NCBI GenBank assembly: GCA_012931725.1
Contig: CM022953.1
Coordinates: forward strand, 28,902,361-28,966,360
Direction of reading: 5' to 3'
DNA: 64,000 nt
Source of the DNA: Litsea cubeba
Lineage: Eukaryota > Streptophyta > Magnoliopsida > Laurales > Lauraceae
This document shows positions 22,387 to 34,600 of the stretch, piece by piece; position 1 is the first letter of the stretch, and each line of letters opens with the position of its first letter. Under the pieces are notes generated by a model. That model was not told the origin of the DNA, made no database searches, and saw nothing but the letters and a program-made list of their open reading frames with translations. A program made the position numbers and the translations under genes.

Positions 22387-23268
22387 GAGGATTTTACTGG
22401 AAAATACCCGGTATTTGTCTGTTACACTTGGTAGTGCCTCGGAATATTTTCACCACGGGAGCATTCCTCTAGCCACTTTTTCTTTTTTTTTTTTAGTATT
22501 TTTGAGAGTGACGATAGCGACATTCGAAGTGAAATTAAGTGACGCTATCGCCACTCGTCGTTATATAAACCCACCTTTGAAACTCCTTTTTTCTCATCTC
22601 TAATTGTCCGCATCAATGAATACTTGCAGGTTTTCTCAGAGAGGAAGAAAAAGAAAAAGAAAAGAGAGGGCGGTGGAAGAGAAAGAAAGAAATCAAAGGA
22701 AAAGAGGGGAAGAATAAGGTGGGGGGCATGCAGGTGGTGTGCGCAGGTGAGATGGGCAGTGACGCAAGGTGATGCGCAGGTGAGATAGGCAGTGATGCAC
22801 AGGTGGGGAGGAAGAGAAAGAGGAGGAAGAAGAGAAAAAAAGAAAAATAAAAGAGGGGGAGAAGAAATTGGGGGCGTGTAGGTGGTGAAGGCAGAGCTGT
22901 GAGAGGGAGGAGAAGAAGAAAGAAAGAAAGAAAGAAAGAAAAAAAGAAAGAAAGCATTTTTGAAAACATAGGACTGGGCATTAACATATTTCCACTTGCC
23001 AAGGAACTCCTCCAAGAATGCTTGAAGGCCAAAGGAGCATCCCTCTGATATTTGAAAGCAAGCCCTGCTAGAAAATCAAAGAAATCAATTAACAACGAGT
23101 GACGCTAGCGTCGCTCCCCAGTCTGAGACGAGTTACGCAAGCGTCACTCGAGTCAATGTAAGGAAAAAATTTTGAAAATGGAATAACAGAACTCTTTCGT
23201 AAGGCCCCAACTAGGGGGAACTGTTTGGTGCAACGTCCTTATACCGGGAAATTTCCATTAAAATCCTC
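22387..23268. mobile_element. Mutator-like MITE (882 bp)
   Basis: The ends GAGGATTTTACTGGAAAATACCCGGTA and its imperfect reverse complement at 23230-23268 form terminal inverted repeats of about 40 bp. A 9-bp flanking duplication (TATTTTTTT at 22378-22386, TATTTTTAT at 23269-23277, 8 of 9 identical) fits Mutator-like elements. There is no transposase. Inside are a purine-rich tract (22630-22960) and near-palindromic GTGACGCTAGCGTCGC-type motifs close to both ends. Confidence 0.65.
22630..22960 (+). repeat. Purine-rich tract with (GAAA)n
   Basis: Long AG-rich stretch ending in (AAAG)n at about 22918-22955, inside the Mutator-like MITE. Long frames on the opposite strand here are made only of Ser, Phe, Leu and Pro and are by-products of composition. 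Confidence 0.8.
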
Positions 23269-25560
23269 TATTTTTATGCTTGAAAAATACTGAAAAAAAA
23301 ATTTGGGTTTTCAAGCTAAGTTCAATATGGGAGGATTTTTTTTTTGTTAGGGTTAAGGTTGATTTGTAGAGATCCATGTAAATCCACAAGTTGAAGATAG
23401 TATTTAAGCCCTGTTTGTAAAAAGAAAATACATTTCGGCGACCAGTTGAAAGGGGATTTTTTGAGTTGGGAAAGGGAGGTGGGGGCTATGGGTTATTTTA
23501 AGAAGGGGCTGGGCCAGAATTCCCTTGGGGCCCAAATAGGCTTTTGTCAGTTCTAGTGGGGCTAAAGCTCCCATCCCGTTGAATGTGGGTCTACCTCTAT
23601 CATAACCCACTAGTATATATAGCCCTTTCCTCCAACTAAGATCCAAACTGCTGTCAGTGAGAACGTGACTTACCCAAAAAAATATCGTGACTCAAATCTC
23701 TTGATAACGTTAGTCCTTAAGTCAAGTGTCCCGATACTCGTCATTCCAAATATATTCATACCCAACACTTTACTCCTTAAAATTAAAAACATCACAAAAA
23801 AGTTTTTTTTTTTCAAAACACTCCTCATTGGGCCCATTAAGAAAATTTGATGCAATGAAAATAAATGGCCCCATATTTTATGGGTCCAATCGAATTTCAC
23901 TCAATAAAAGTTTAGCCTGCTTAAAATTCTCATAACCTAGCACTTACTGGATCAATGATGAATTCATGATACTCCTGAATCGACCCATCTTCAACGTGTC
24001 CTCATTGGGCCCACTTCTAAAATATATCCAAACCAATCAAAATAATGGCATCATTTTGTATGAATCTAAATCAAATCTCACTCCAAAAAGGTTGGGACAC
24101 TTAAGATTTTTATAATATAGCACTTAGACCCCTCATTTATGTGGTCTATGCTAATCCCCGTAAAGAACCTTTAATTAAAATTAAGTGTTTTATGACCACT
24201 CTACCAAAAAAAAAAGTGTTTTATGACCATAAAATATTCATGGGACACATTTACTAATATGATATCCCACCATTTTTACGTAAAACTGTTTTTATATATA
24301 TAATTTTGATTTTATATTATATGTTCTATTCATTGAAATATTGTTAATACGGGACCACATCCCACCAATTAACTTTTATCTAATGCATAAGTTATAGTTT
24401 TCATCCTTTTACTTTGCAGTTGATTTTAAATTCTAGTTATTTTGGATTGGAAGAAGAAAATTTAGGTTCTGAACTTAACAGATCAAGCCTGTGGGGCCGG
24501 GTTAGGCTAGCATCTCTGAAAGTTTTATATAACTTAGTGTTGTTAATTTTTTTTATTTTGGACCACTGGCTCAACACTAAATCATTATGTACCCACCTAA
24601 TCTGTCTAAATCTTTTATCTTTCCCTTACTCCTTGTCTCATCTTGCTTCCTCTACAAATATTTTTTTCTCGTTCTTTCTCTTCACGGGGCCCTCTCACAC
24701 TAGTTTAGAATAATAATAATAGCCACTCTATCAAATTTCAGCCAATGATGCTTCACCGATATTGAGATATTTGTTAAAGAATGTAAATCACTCGATCTTA
24801 GTTCTTGGACCTTGTGGGCTGGATATCATGATCCGAACCGTTGATCCTCTTAGGAATACTAAAAATGGCCATGCGTTAAAAAAAGCCCTAATCTATTGTG
24901 TATATCAGAAATTTATATAAAAAAGGAACTTTCAGCTGTTGAACATACAATAGGTAAAATGGCCTTCATGATCACATGTGAACTCCTAGTCCATTTTTTC
25001 TCTTTATTTTAAGTTTTTCGCAACTAAACTACAATCCAAACCGTTAGATGTCTTCCAATTATCATAAATAACAATTAGGTCATTGAGCTGTTAATTCTTA
25101 ATAGGTATCGAGAAATTTGGAATTAAAAAAGAAAAACCATATGTGTACAATTCTGGAATTCCGTTAGCACCTAGAACATATCTGAACCGTTGATCCTCTG
25201 AAGAAGGCTGGAAAAAGAGCATGGGTCTAAAAACCAGTCTCTAATTCACTTTGGGTATCAAGAAATTTATGAAAAATCAGGTACCATTGGATGTAAAAGA
25301 AATTTATTTCAATCAATTTTTTTTGTTTTAACCACAAACTATTTCTAAGACATCTATTTCAAATAAGGCCATTTGAGACAGAGAATTGTTACATGCAGAT
25401 CTATTTCATATAGATACGACTTGCCAAATAGGGCCTAAGCATAGTCACTTATTATTATCTAAGCAAGATTACTTGCCTACAAAAAGGAGGCTCCTGTTAT
25501 GTAGTTAAACACCTTAAAGGCTCATCAGATACAAGATCAATAAAGTGAGAGTTTCTCCCC
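23269..25560. other. Intergenic; one diverged direct repeat (24790-24950 / 25150-25310)
   Basis: No gene is supported. Two segments share a diverged pattern (GAACCGTTGATCCTCT ... AAAA.GGCATG ... TATCA.AAATTTAT.AAAAA) about 350 bp apart, perhaps old copies of one repeat. Confidence 0.5.
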
Positions 25561-25754
25561 CACTACACCAAAAATGGGAAATTGGAACGGATTATCGTTC
25601 CTAATTCGTGTGTTCCTAATCCGTTCATCCGTTCCTAAACCGTTCCTAATCCGTTAATCCGTTCCAAAAATAGGAAATTGGAACGGATGAATGGATTAGG
25701 ACCACACGGATTAGGAACGGTAATCCGTTCCAATTTCCCGTTTTTGGTGTAGTG
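25561..25754. mobile_element. CACTA-like MITE (194 bp)
   Basis: Terminal inverted repeats CACTACACCAAAAATGGGAAATT and its near-complement at the other end. The inside is a set of ATCCGTTCC/GGAACGGAT repeats so that the whole element folds into a hairpin. The CACTA ends suggest the CACTA superfamily. The flanking 3-bp duplication is unclear (CCC and CCT). Confidence 0.8.
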
Positions 25755-25955
25755 CCTCTTGCCTTCTTTTACTCGTATTTCCCGCAACATTGTCTTTGCT
25801 CACAAGTCTCAAGCACGATCCATGACAATAGGTGTGGGAGCAGAAACATGTCAAACATAGAAGTTGCGAATGATTTATAAGTACAAACAATTTGATCAAG
25901 GCAACTGTTTCATCAAAGTCCCATTTGCAATCTAAAGCCCTCAAAGTCATACTAT

Positions 25956-26251
25956 TGGAGAATAAAGATCATAGGATCCAGACAGCTCACAGATCCAGAC
26001 ATCACTACCAAAATTCTCTCATCTTGGTCAACTACCAGATCATAGATCCTACTTATCTCTATCACACCCAAGCAAATCCATGATGGTCTCAATCCCAGTA
26101 TGTACAATAAAACCCTTGGGATTCTCTTTTTGTAATAACGTGCTATATAATAAAGGGCAACACACACATTTGAGTGTGTGAAAAACTTCCATCGTGGACG
26201 TAGGGCGCCAATAAGTCGAAACACGTTAAATCTTGAGCACTATTTGTTACA
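25956..26251 (+). repeat. 5' LTR of element E (~296 bp)
   Basis: The right end ...TTGTTACA is fixed by the primer site that follows. The left end TGGAGAATAAAG at 25956 is my best guess from the TG start, since the second LTR is outside the window. A TATA box CTATATAATAAAG lies near 26142. Confidence 0.6.
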
Positions 26252-26263
26252 TGGTATCAGAGC
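26252..26263 (+). other. Primer-binding site of E (initiator-Met tRNA)
   Basis: TGGTATCAGAGC immediately after the LTR end. Confidence 0.93.
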
Positions 26264-26292
26264 CTACAAGACTCACGTCCCTAGATCCTCTA

Positions 26293-27883
26293 ATGGCTGC
26301 CCTCACTTCCTCTTCTTCCTCTTCCTCCCCATCCCCAAATGTTCACCACTTCCTTACCATCAAGCTTGATCAACACAACTACTTGCTATGGAAATCATAG
26401 TTGTTGTCCATTCTTAGAAGATATGATCTTATTGGTTATATCGATGGCACGAGTCCTTGCCCACCAAACATGATCTCGGATCCTTATGCTCCTGGGAAAA
26501 CAAAGCCAAACCCAGCCTACATCAGTTGGCAAAAACAAGATCAACTTCTCTTGAGTTGGCCCATCGCCTCTCTCATAGAAAGTGTCCATACCAAGGTCAT
26601 TGGCATGTCAACATCCAAGGACGTTTGGACTGCCTTTAAAAAGTAATTTTCCTCTCAATCATGAGCACGCCTTCTGCAACTAAGGCTGCAACTTCAGACG
26701 ATTAAGAAAGGGGCACTTTCAATCAGTGATTATCTCCAAAAGATCAAGGTTATCACAGATAACCATGCTACTGCTGGTCATGCGGTCCCAGATGATGAAA
26801 TCCTACTCTACATATTGGGGGGTTTAGGCCATGACTATGAGTCTCTAGTCACCTCAGTCACTACCCGCGTGGAACCCACCTACTTGGATGAACTTCATGG
26901 TTATCTTCTCGGCCATGAACTGCGCATCGAAAACACCCATGCGCAGCATCTAGAAAGTCCTCAACCTACACCAAACATTGTTCAATGTGGTCGCGGTCGA
27001 GGACCTAACCGCGGCCGTGGCCGTGGTCAAAGTGGCCAGCAGACTCAGCCGCCCAACTCTGTATTACCTGGGATTGGTCGAGCCCAATCGAACCAATCAA
27101 GCACACCTCGGGCCACCTATTCATCCAATCGCGTTCCTTGTCAGATTTGTGGCCGCAAGAATCACACTGCCATGACTTGCTACAGCAGATTTGATTATGC
27201 TGTCCAGGGTGACCAAAATGCTCAACCCTTTATTGCATCTCATCGATCCAGTCAGGTTGCCCCATTTGATCAAGACTGGTACCCGGACTCTGGCGCAACA
27301 GATCATGTCACTGTAGATCTTGGAAATCTCTCTTTCACTCTGAATATCAAGGCAATAATCAGCTTCAAGTCGGGAATGGAACAGGTTTGAAAATCGCCAA
27401 CGTTGGTTCCTCTTTTTTGAAAACTACTTCTTCTTCTTCTTTAAAACTAAAAGATATTCTTCATGTGCCTCACATCACAAAGAATTTCCTGTTTGTTTCT
27501 CAACTCACCAAGGATAATGATGTCTTTTCTGAATTTCATATGAATGATTTTTTTATCAAGGAACGAGCCACGGGGCAGATTCTGGCACCTGGCAAAACTA
27601 AAGATGGACTCTATCAACATCCAGCAATAATCTCAACCAAGGCAGCTCTAGTTGGAGAAAAGGCATCCATTGAAAAATGGCATGAACGGATAGGACATCC
27701 ATCTGAACGTATAGTTCGTTCTATTATTGCCAAAAATAAGTTACCATTAGTGCAACAAAAAAAAGGTTCTTCTATTTGTTCCTCTTGTCAACTTGGAAAA
27801 AGCCATAAATTATCCTTTGGCTTATCTTCTCTTATTTCTACTGCACCATTAGAACTTGTGCACTTAGATTTATGGGGACCTGC
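26293..27883 (+). pseudogene. E gag-protease-integrase, broken
   Basis: Start at ATG 26293 (MAALTSSSSSSSSPSPNVHH). The gag has VHHFLTIKLDQHNYLLW and a CCHC knuckle CQICGRKNHTAMTC near 27139-27180. In-frame stops occur at 26398 (TAG), 26644 (TAA) and 26662 (TGA). The protease site is WYPDSGATDHV (near 27280). A frameshift near 27325 moves the frame to 27387-28040. The GAG_pre-integrase part IEKWHERIGHPSERIV and zinc-binding ICSSCQLGKSH follow, and the frame reaches LELVHLDLWGPA with the first catalytic Asp, where it is cut by the LTR of B. RT and RNase H are not in the window. Lineage within Copia is not certain; short LTRs and this gag suggest Ale/Ivana-type elements. Confidence 0.88.
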
Positions 27884-30474
27884 TGATGGACAGCGCTTCT
27901 GCTCGGTTCTACCGTGGTCGGCGGACGTGGGAGTCCGTTTGGTCCGACCCTTTCGCAACCGGGGGGCAAATGCGTGCATCATCATTTTTTTATGCGAGTG
28001 TGCCAGATTTTCTATTTTTACTTGGAATTACAAGTGGTGATCCGAAGATCGGCCTTCGCAAGTAAAAAGGAAATCAACTTCTTTCAAGTTTTCCATTGCA
28101 CATATTTAAGAAAAGAGACATTTTTCTTGATTTGCCGTGAAAGGCGATTTTTTGGCATTTATAGCCGATTTTTGGCGTTTACGGCCGATTTACAATTCTT
28201 ATCAATAATGAAAGACAAAAGTTGTGATTTTTGTCTCTTTTGGAAAAATACAAACTACAATGAAAAGCAAGAAAATGAGGATCTAACTTCTCAGGAGATT
28301 GTGGCGGACTCGTTCAGATTGACGGTCACAAGCCATATGTGGACTTCGCCATCATCCATGCAGATGAGAACAGAGGATGCTCTTGATTCACTTGGCTTGG
28401 CTATAACCTCAGATTTTTAGAGGACAAAGACCAAAAGGAGGTCCTATGTCCAATAAAAAAACTAAGTAGACGGGCTAAAAAGCCACGTCTAAGCCATTTG
28501 GAGGTAGAAGGAGAAAGCAAGGACTTTGGGGGGGGGGGGGTACCCCCCAAGGGACTTTTGTCACCTTGTAGTGGTAGCCGGTGCAGAACTTTCGCAGAGT
28601 TTTCTCTTTCTTTCTCTGGATTTTTTATGCTTCTTCCTTATCAGGGATCTCTATTTGTTTTTTTCCGATCTTTGTTTGGTTTTTTCCCGATCTGGACTTC
28701 TTTTGGAATGCTCTCCTATTTATAGGCTTTTAGGTGGCCATTTAGGAGGATTTATGAGCCTTAATTGTCATAAAGCTGTATAAAGGGAGGAGTTACAAGA
28801 TTGAATTCTTTATTTTGTAACTCCCTTTTCTTGGCTTCTGATTGGCCGGAGGAGATTGAGGGCATTTAATCGCCTTTAATCGCCATGATGGGAGGAGTTT
28901 CATGGGTTAAATGTCATGAATCAATTGACTTGTAACTCCTGGATGCTTGCTTCTGATTGGGCCATCCAAAGAAATGAATTAATGACTGCAATAAACGTAG
29001 TCAATTAATCTCATTAAGTGGTCACCGAGCAGTTGAAGAGTCGCGGGCCGTGCCGCGTCTTTTGGGATTCTTCTGGCGATGATCATCGATGGATCTTCAT
29101 GTAGATCGACATCGGATGACCATGTAACTTCAGGTATTGGTTGCCAACAGCGGGTCGGTGCCATCTGTTCTGTCGATTTCTCGATCGGTCGGGTAGAAAG
29201 CACACTTTTTTGGTTTGATCGGTTGGTGATCAATGTTGATTTTGATACTGTTGATGATTGACCCGTGATTTTGACGGATGTCAAAGGATTTGGTGTCTCA
29301 AAAGTATGAATTTTGGAAAATCCCTGAAGTCGGACGCTTCTAATCGTGAAAAAACGATGAAAAATAGGGTTTTTGGGGCCCACCCGGCGATCCCGGGCCC
29401 CATGGTCGCCGGCGACCCTAGGCCTGGGTCGCAGGGGTCTGCGACCCTGGGGGGTTTTCCCCCTTTTTGTCCCATTTTACGTCCATTTTTTATGTTTTTC
29501 AATTCTTTTTTCTTTTGTATTTTTTCTTGATATTTTTTTATCATTTATTGGCCCGATTTCCCTGTAGAAAATTTGATGAGAATTCTTACATTTTTGGATT
29601 GCAAAGTTTCCAATTTTCCAAGAAAGCCGAAGACCTTGTCGCGCAGAGCTGCCGATTTTCTGTCAGAGAACTGAAACTAGGTCAAACGATGTCGGAATGA
29701 CCTGAAATTTGGGGTGAAGTCTCCTGAGCAATAAATAAGACCAACCATAGGCTTTTATTTGAGTTTTGAAGCCGTTTGGGGTCCTATCACCAGTAGACTT
29801 GTTTTTGTCGCGATGAAGATGTCGCGGCTTGATGTGCGTTCAACCGATGTCCGATTGACTTGAAATTTGACAGGGAAACTATTGGAGTCATTTTAAGATG
29901 ATCCATAGGCTTTGTCTTGGAAACCATGGTCCCGGGGAGCTTTGCCGCCGAGAGGCCTGATTTGGCTTACGAGCGTCAAAGTATGGTCAAATTTTGTCGA
30001 AATGACCTGAAATTTGACGTGTAGCCCTTTGTATGCATTTTGAAGCCGTCCATGTGCTCTATCTGATGAGTGATGGCCTCGGTGGTTCTCGCCACCGAGA
30101 GGCTTGATTTAGCTGTTCGAGGGTTGATGTAGGGTCAAACTTTGTCGGTTTGACTCGGAACTTGACGTGGAGCCTTTTGGATGTATTTTGAGACCATCCA
30201 TTGGCTCTAATCGAAGATTTGGTGTCTCCGATGCTTTCGATGCCGGGAGCACCTGTTCAGCTATTGGAGAAGCGAAGTTAGGCCAAATGATTTTGAAATG
30301 GCCCGAAAGTTCTTGTGTACTCCTCTTTTGGCTGTCTTCAAGGATCTTGCAGTTTTTGTTTGATTCTGACAAGATTTGATTTTTTGGAAGTAGTATTGCC
30401 TATTTATGGTAGGTTGCGACTTCATGTAGCGTTTTGGATCTTGAAGAGGCAAAGTGACATTTTTGGTGTCAACA
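27884..30474 (-). repeat. 3' LTR of element B (2591 bp)
   Basis: On the minus strand it runs from TGTTGACACC (30474) to ...TGTCCATCA (27884) and is about the same length as the LTR of C. It has the TATA box at 28724-28717, the G/C-run hairpin at 28524-28552 and only two of the GGCTATAAACGCC units (28147-28190). Confidence 0.92.
28717..28724 (-). promoter_or_regulatory. LTR TATA box (copy B)
   Basis: TATAAATA on the minus strand inside GCCTATAAATAGGAGAGC, as in the other LTRs. Confidence 0.7.
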
Positions 30475-30488
30475 AATGCCCCCTCGAG
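30475..30488 (-). other. Polypurine tract, copy B
   Basis: Reverse complement reads TCGAGGGGGCATT directly before the LTR start at 30474. Confidence 0.8.
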
Positions 30489-30689
30489 GTGCAGCGACGA
30501 GTTGCTTAACTTTTGTAGTCGATGTGCCTCAATGAGATTTTTGAAAGAGAGCTTGCGACTTGACCAAGAGTCTTTTAGCAGTTTTTCTTTTGGTATTTGT
30601 AGCCTTTTGAGCTTCCAGGGGAATTTTATGGTAGTGAAAGGGATCACATACCATCTCGAGGCAAAGTTTTGAAGATGACATCAGGGACG

Positions 30690-30935
30690 TGGATTTTGGT
30701 TTTGACCTTGTGACCTAACAAGCTGTATGTGGCGGGTTAGGGGGTCGGGTTTGGTTTTGACCGTGTGACCCAACAAGCTGTATGTGGAATATTGGGGGGT
30801 CGATTTTGGTTTTGATCTTGTGACCTAACAGGCTATATGTGGCAAGTTAGGGGATCATGTTTTGGTTTCTTGGTTTTGGTCTTGTGACCTAACAAGCTGT
30901 ATGTGGCAAGTTAGGGGACCAGGATTTGGTTTGGA
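30690..30935 (-). repeat. Tandem ~60-bp units before the polypurine tract (copy B)
   Basis: Reverse-complement equivalent of 1027-1262: four units around TGACCTAACAAGCTGTATGT / GCAAGTTAGGGGATC. Confidence 0.75.
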
Positions 30936-31502
30936 TTTTTGTGGAATGTCAATTTCAAGATTTCGGCTTAAATTGGTCGATGAGGCTGGATGGTTTGATT
31001 TTTGGAAGCTCATGGGGCTTGGATTCTTTTTTGTATGGTCCAATCAACTCAAAAAAGGCATATAACCATTTTTGTATGCTCTTTGACTAAAAGCCCAATT
31101 TTTTTTTTAGTGCCTAGGTGGTCAAACCTTGCTCATATGGGCTAACCCATGGGACCTTAAGCTTTTGAAATGGCTTAGATCTCATATGGTGTCATTTTTG
31201 TAAAGAATATCTAAAAATATCTCCTTTGGATAGAGAATATCTAAGAAAATCTTTATTTGGAGAGAATCTCTCATGTTCCCTTTATTTTGGGAGAGAATAT
31301 CTCAAGACATCTTTCTTTGGGAGAGAATATCTTAAATCTCCTATCTTTTGGGAGAAAATCTCTCATTGATTTCTTTTTGGGAGAGAATCCCTCAAGATAT
31401 CTTTCTTTTGGGAAAGAATATTTCTAATTTCTTTCTTTTGGTAAGGTTACTAATTAGTAACACTTACCTATTTCTTCTTTCCTTCTTTCGTTTGCTCTCT
31501 TC

Positions 31503-31509
31503 TATAAAA
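31503..31509 (+). promoter_or_regulatory. TATA box of the antisense PMD gene (copy B)
   Basis: TCTATAAAAGCAAG, 123 nt upstream of the ATG at 31632, conserved with copies A and C. Upstream (31190-31440) are repeats with several AATATCT motifs, including one AAAATATCT at 31214-31222. Confidence 0.6.
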
Positions 31510-31631
31510 GCAAGGGGGAGGTTGGATCTCTTGCTCTTATTGCTTTCTTTTGCAACAATCCCAAGAGGGCTTCAAGACCAAGAATTCTTCTTCTTCAAGA
31601 TCTTCAAGACTTTTCTTCTTTTTCTCCATCA

Positions 31632-34600
31632 ATGGCTTCAAGTAAGTTCTCTTTTTCAAGAAAACTCCATTGTAGAAAGTAGGATGATAAAAAAAGTTTT
31701 TTTTTCTTTTTTTTTTGTTTCTTTCTTTTCTTCTTTTTTTTTCACGTGTTTTTCCCTTTTTTTTCACACGTTTTTTTTTTTCGTGCTTTCTTTTTTTTTC
31801 GCACGTTTTTTTTTCTTTTTTTTTTCATCATGCTAATGCTTTTTTTTGGCAAACCAAGATGTTTATGCATGCATATTTTTTTTTTGTAAATTTGTAGCAT
31901 GATATGATAGCATACCTGAAAGTTTTTGTAAATTTGGGAATTTGGAGCTCGCAACGATGTTGAGCCTTTCCTGATTTTGCGGAGACTTTGAGGTTTCGAA
32001 AGTTTGGAGTTTCGGAGCTCGCAGCAATGTTGAGCCCATCTTCAAGCTTTCTATTTCTTTCGGGATATTTCCTTTTTCTTCGGAATTACCCCGGAGTTAT
32101 GTCAAAATTTCGCCAGTTTTTTTTTTTCACGAAATTCTGTCATTTTGATGTTTGATCTTTTTCTTTTCCAACCTTTGCAGGTGGTTCCTCCAGAACGAAC
32201 AAGGGTAAAGAGCCTGCTACAAGCGTACCTCGTCGATTTGCTAGATCTTCTAATCCGGCCGTTCAGCAGGCCTGGGATAAGGTCCAGTATGTTGAGAGAA
32301 ATCTGGAAGAGTGCGACTCCCTCAACAGAGATGAGATGAGGCAGCGACTGATCGCTTTCAAGGGAGAGGAATTTTATAAGATCATGGTAAGCAGTCGTCC
32401 ATGGATGATGGACGATCAGAGGGTTTTGCCCAAGCCGACATTCTTCTTTGGTGATGCAGTCCATGATGACATGACATACCAGAGAAGATGTTTTCAGTTC
32501 TCTTTCACAGCTGGTGAGAAGAATACTATTGCTACCCGGTCGATGTTTGATCGCACCGTCTCGATCCTGAGCCTTGCCCCTACGTAGTCTAAGAGGGAAG
32601 ATCCTCTAAGCTGGGTGAGAAGGACAAATGTAATCAAGACAGGGGTTTTTGTTGGCGGTTCTCCTGGATATGCGGAGAAGTCGCCTGCTGATATGGACAT
32701 GTTGCTGTCGGCCAGCGGCTACCAGGGCTCTGATTATCTGTCGGTCGATTTGGGACCGGTGGGCCTTGGCATTTTCAGCGGTGATGGCAGCAATTGGGTG
32801 AAGCCTTTTCGACTTCGTGGCCATTTCAGTGCTGACTCCGAGTGGAAGTCGTGGACTGATCGCGTCCTGCTGATTGGTGCCGCCGTTTTAAAGGAAGCCG
32901 GGATTTTTGATGCGGTCCGCGCCTTTAGAGAGACCGTGATCTTTTCCTACGAGTCCTTCATGGCTATGTTGGAGTCATTCCTTCCATAAACCAATACCTT
33001 CGTTGTCACGAATGGTGAGATTGGTTTCTCTTTGAAGGAACTGAGCGCCATTACTGGATTGCCCATCCTTGGCAGACTCTATGAGGAGTTTATGCTGATC
33101 GACAGCGTCCTTGGGGAGCAGTCCGAGGAGTTCAGTCTTCTGTACTTTCAGCTCGTTGCCTTCTATGATTTTTTGAAGGAGCAGGAGGGCTTAAAAGTTA
33201 GATCCAGTAGTTAGAAGAGTTCTGGCTCTTCGTCTCCTAACTTCTTTGAAAGTGGGGAGCCTTCTGATAGCATGACCCGAGAAGACAGGGCTAAAGATCC
33301 GGGTTTGAAGAAGATTTTGGCTATGCAAGAAGAGTTGAGAGATTTCTGTGCGAGTACAAACGCCATATGTCCTGACATTGCACTGCGGAGAGATCTCGCT
33401 GTTTATCTCACTTATTGGCTTGGTGAGGCCATTTTTCCTGGAGGATATGGAATGCACATCAGGCCGCATTGTAGTTTTTCGGCTTGTCAGATGGCGTTTG
33501 GAGAGCAGCTTGCTTTAGTGCCAGCTCTTTAGTCCTACTTGTGCACTGAACTGCAGGCTGCTGCATTCTTGGTTCGTCTTGGGCTTCCCATGAACAGGGT
33601 ATTTTCAGCCCATATCTTCTATTCGTGGTTTGTATACCATTGTCCTGGCCTCCACCAGCTGGGTGCTACACAGGATGATGATCCTCTCATGATTCGGCTG
33701 GCTAAGAGCAAAGCCGTATCCGAATCACTTTTGTTTGCCCGCATGAGGATCCGACAGTTCAGGGACGTCAAGATGGGGCAGTCTTCGGTGAAGCTTTCTC
33801 CAGAGTTGTGGAAGAAGGCTTTTGATTTTGGTGCCTCCCGAGACTCTACCAGGGCGGGGTCGGGAAGGCATTACTCCTTGACAAATGCAGAGAAGGAGTG
33901 GCTTTTCAGCATACGTGTCGGCACGATGGTGCACCGTAGACATCTTTTCGTCGACATCCAGCCATATGTACCTTCTCGCTTTGCTCTGTAGTTAGGCTTT
34001 TCTCAAGGCGTTGTTGGAGCGCCTTCAAGCATGGTAAAGCACTTTGGAGGTTTACATGATGGGAGAAAAACATGGGCTTTCTATAGTGTTGAAGACACTA
34101 CTGCCATGATCTCTTATCCTGTGTTGTCGACTTCCCGGACTGCCGGTTTCACGAAGTGCTTCGCGGAGAGCTTTTCGGCATATACGGGGCTTTCCAAGAA
34201 GGAGCTTGATGTGAAGCTATCGTCTGGCTTAGAAAGTCGGATGGCGTCCGGCGAGAGGAAGTTTGGGCCTTCCCTTCTGGAGAGAAGCACAAGATAGGCT
34301 TTCTCGGTGACCAGGGCGTCATTGGTTCTGAAGCTGTCCGGGAAGTACCTGATGAGGCCTTAGAGCAGCTAGAACAAGAGAAAGTTGAGCTTGATGCTTG
34401 GATGCAAGCGGCACAGAGGCAAGATTCCGTGGAGTCTACTGGTAAGAGTAGACCATCTAGTGAGGAGTCAAGTGGGAAACCTGACTTTGACAGTGGGGCA
34501 GGTTCTTCTAAGAAGTGAGCCCGCAGAAGTAAGAGGAAGAGGAGTCATCATCGCAGCAAGGGGCAACATGAGGACTCTCCTGACATAAAAGTCCCTCTTA

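Larger units (their letters stand above)
25956..27883 (+). mobile_element. Ty1/copia element E, 5' part, interrupted by element B
   Basis: Short 5' LTR, initiator-Met primer site, gag, protease and start of integrase on the plus strand. It stops at 27883 exactly where the LTR of B begins, so the 3' part should lie beyond the right edge of the window. It has accumulated stops and frameshifts and is the oldest layer of this nest. Confidence 0.9.

Noticed and set aside
22545..23095. Two long minus-strand frames (156 and 160 codons)
   Set aside because: They consist of Ser/Phe/Leu/Pro runs from the purine-rich tract and overlap each other in different phases; no domain and no start context.
24414..24713. 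99-codon frame in the intergenic region as a host gene
   Set aside because: No domain, AT-rich codon use, no splice or promoter signals around it.
26252..26263. tRNA-like sequence TGGTATCAGAGC (also 15602-15613 reverse)
   Set aside because: These are primer-binding sites complementary to initiator tRNA-Met, not tRNA genes; no cloverleaf around them.
31348..31836. 162-codon frame next to the antisense gene of B
   Set aside because: It runs through the promoter repeats, the first exon in another phase and a poly-T intron; composition artefact.
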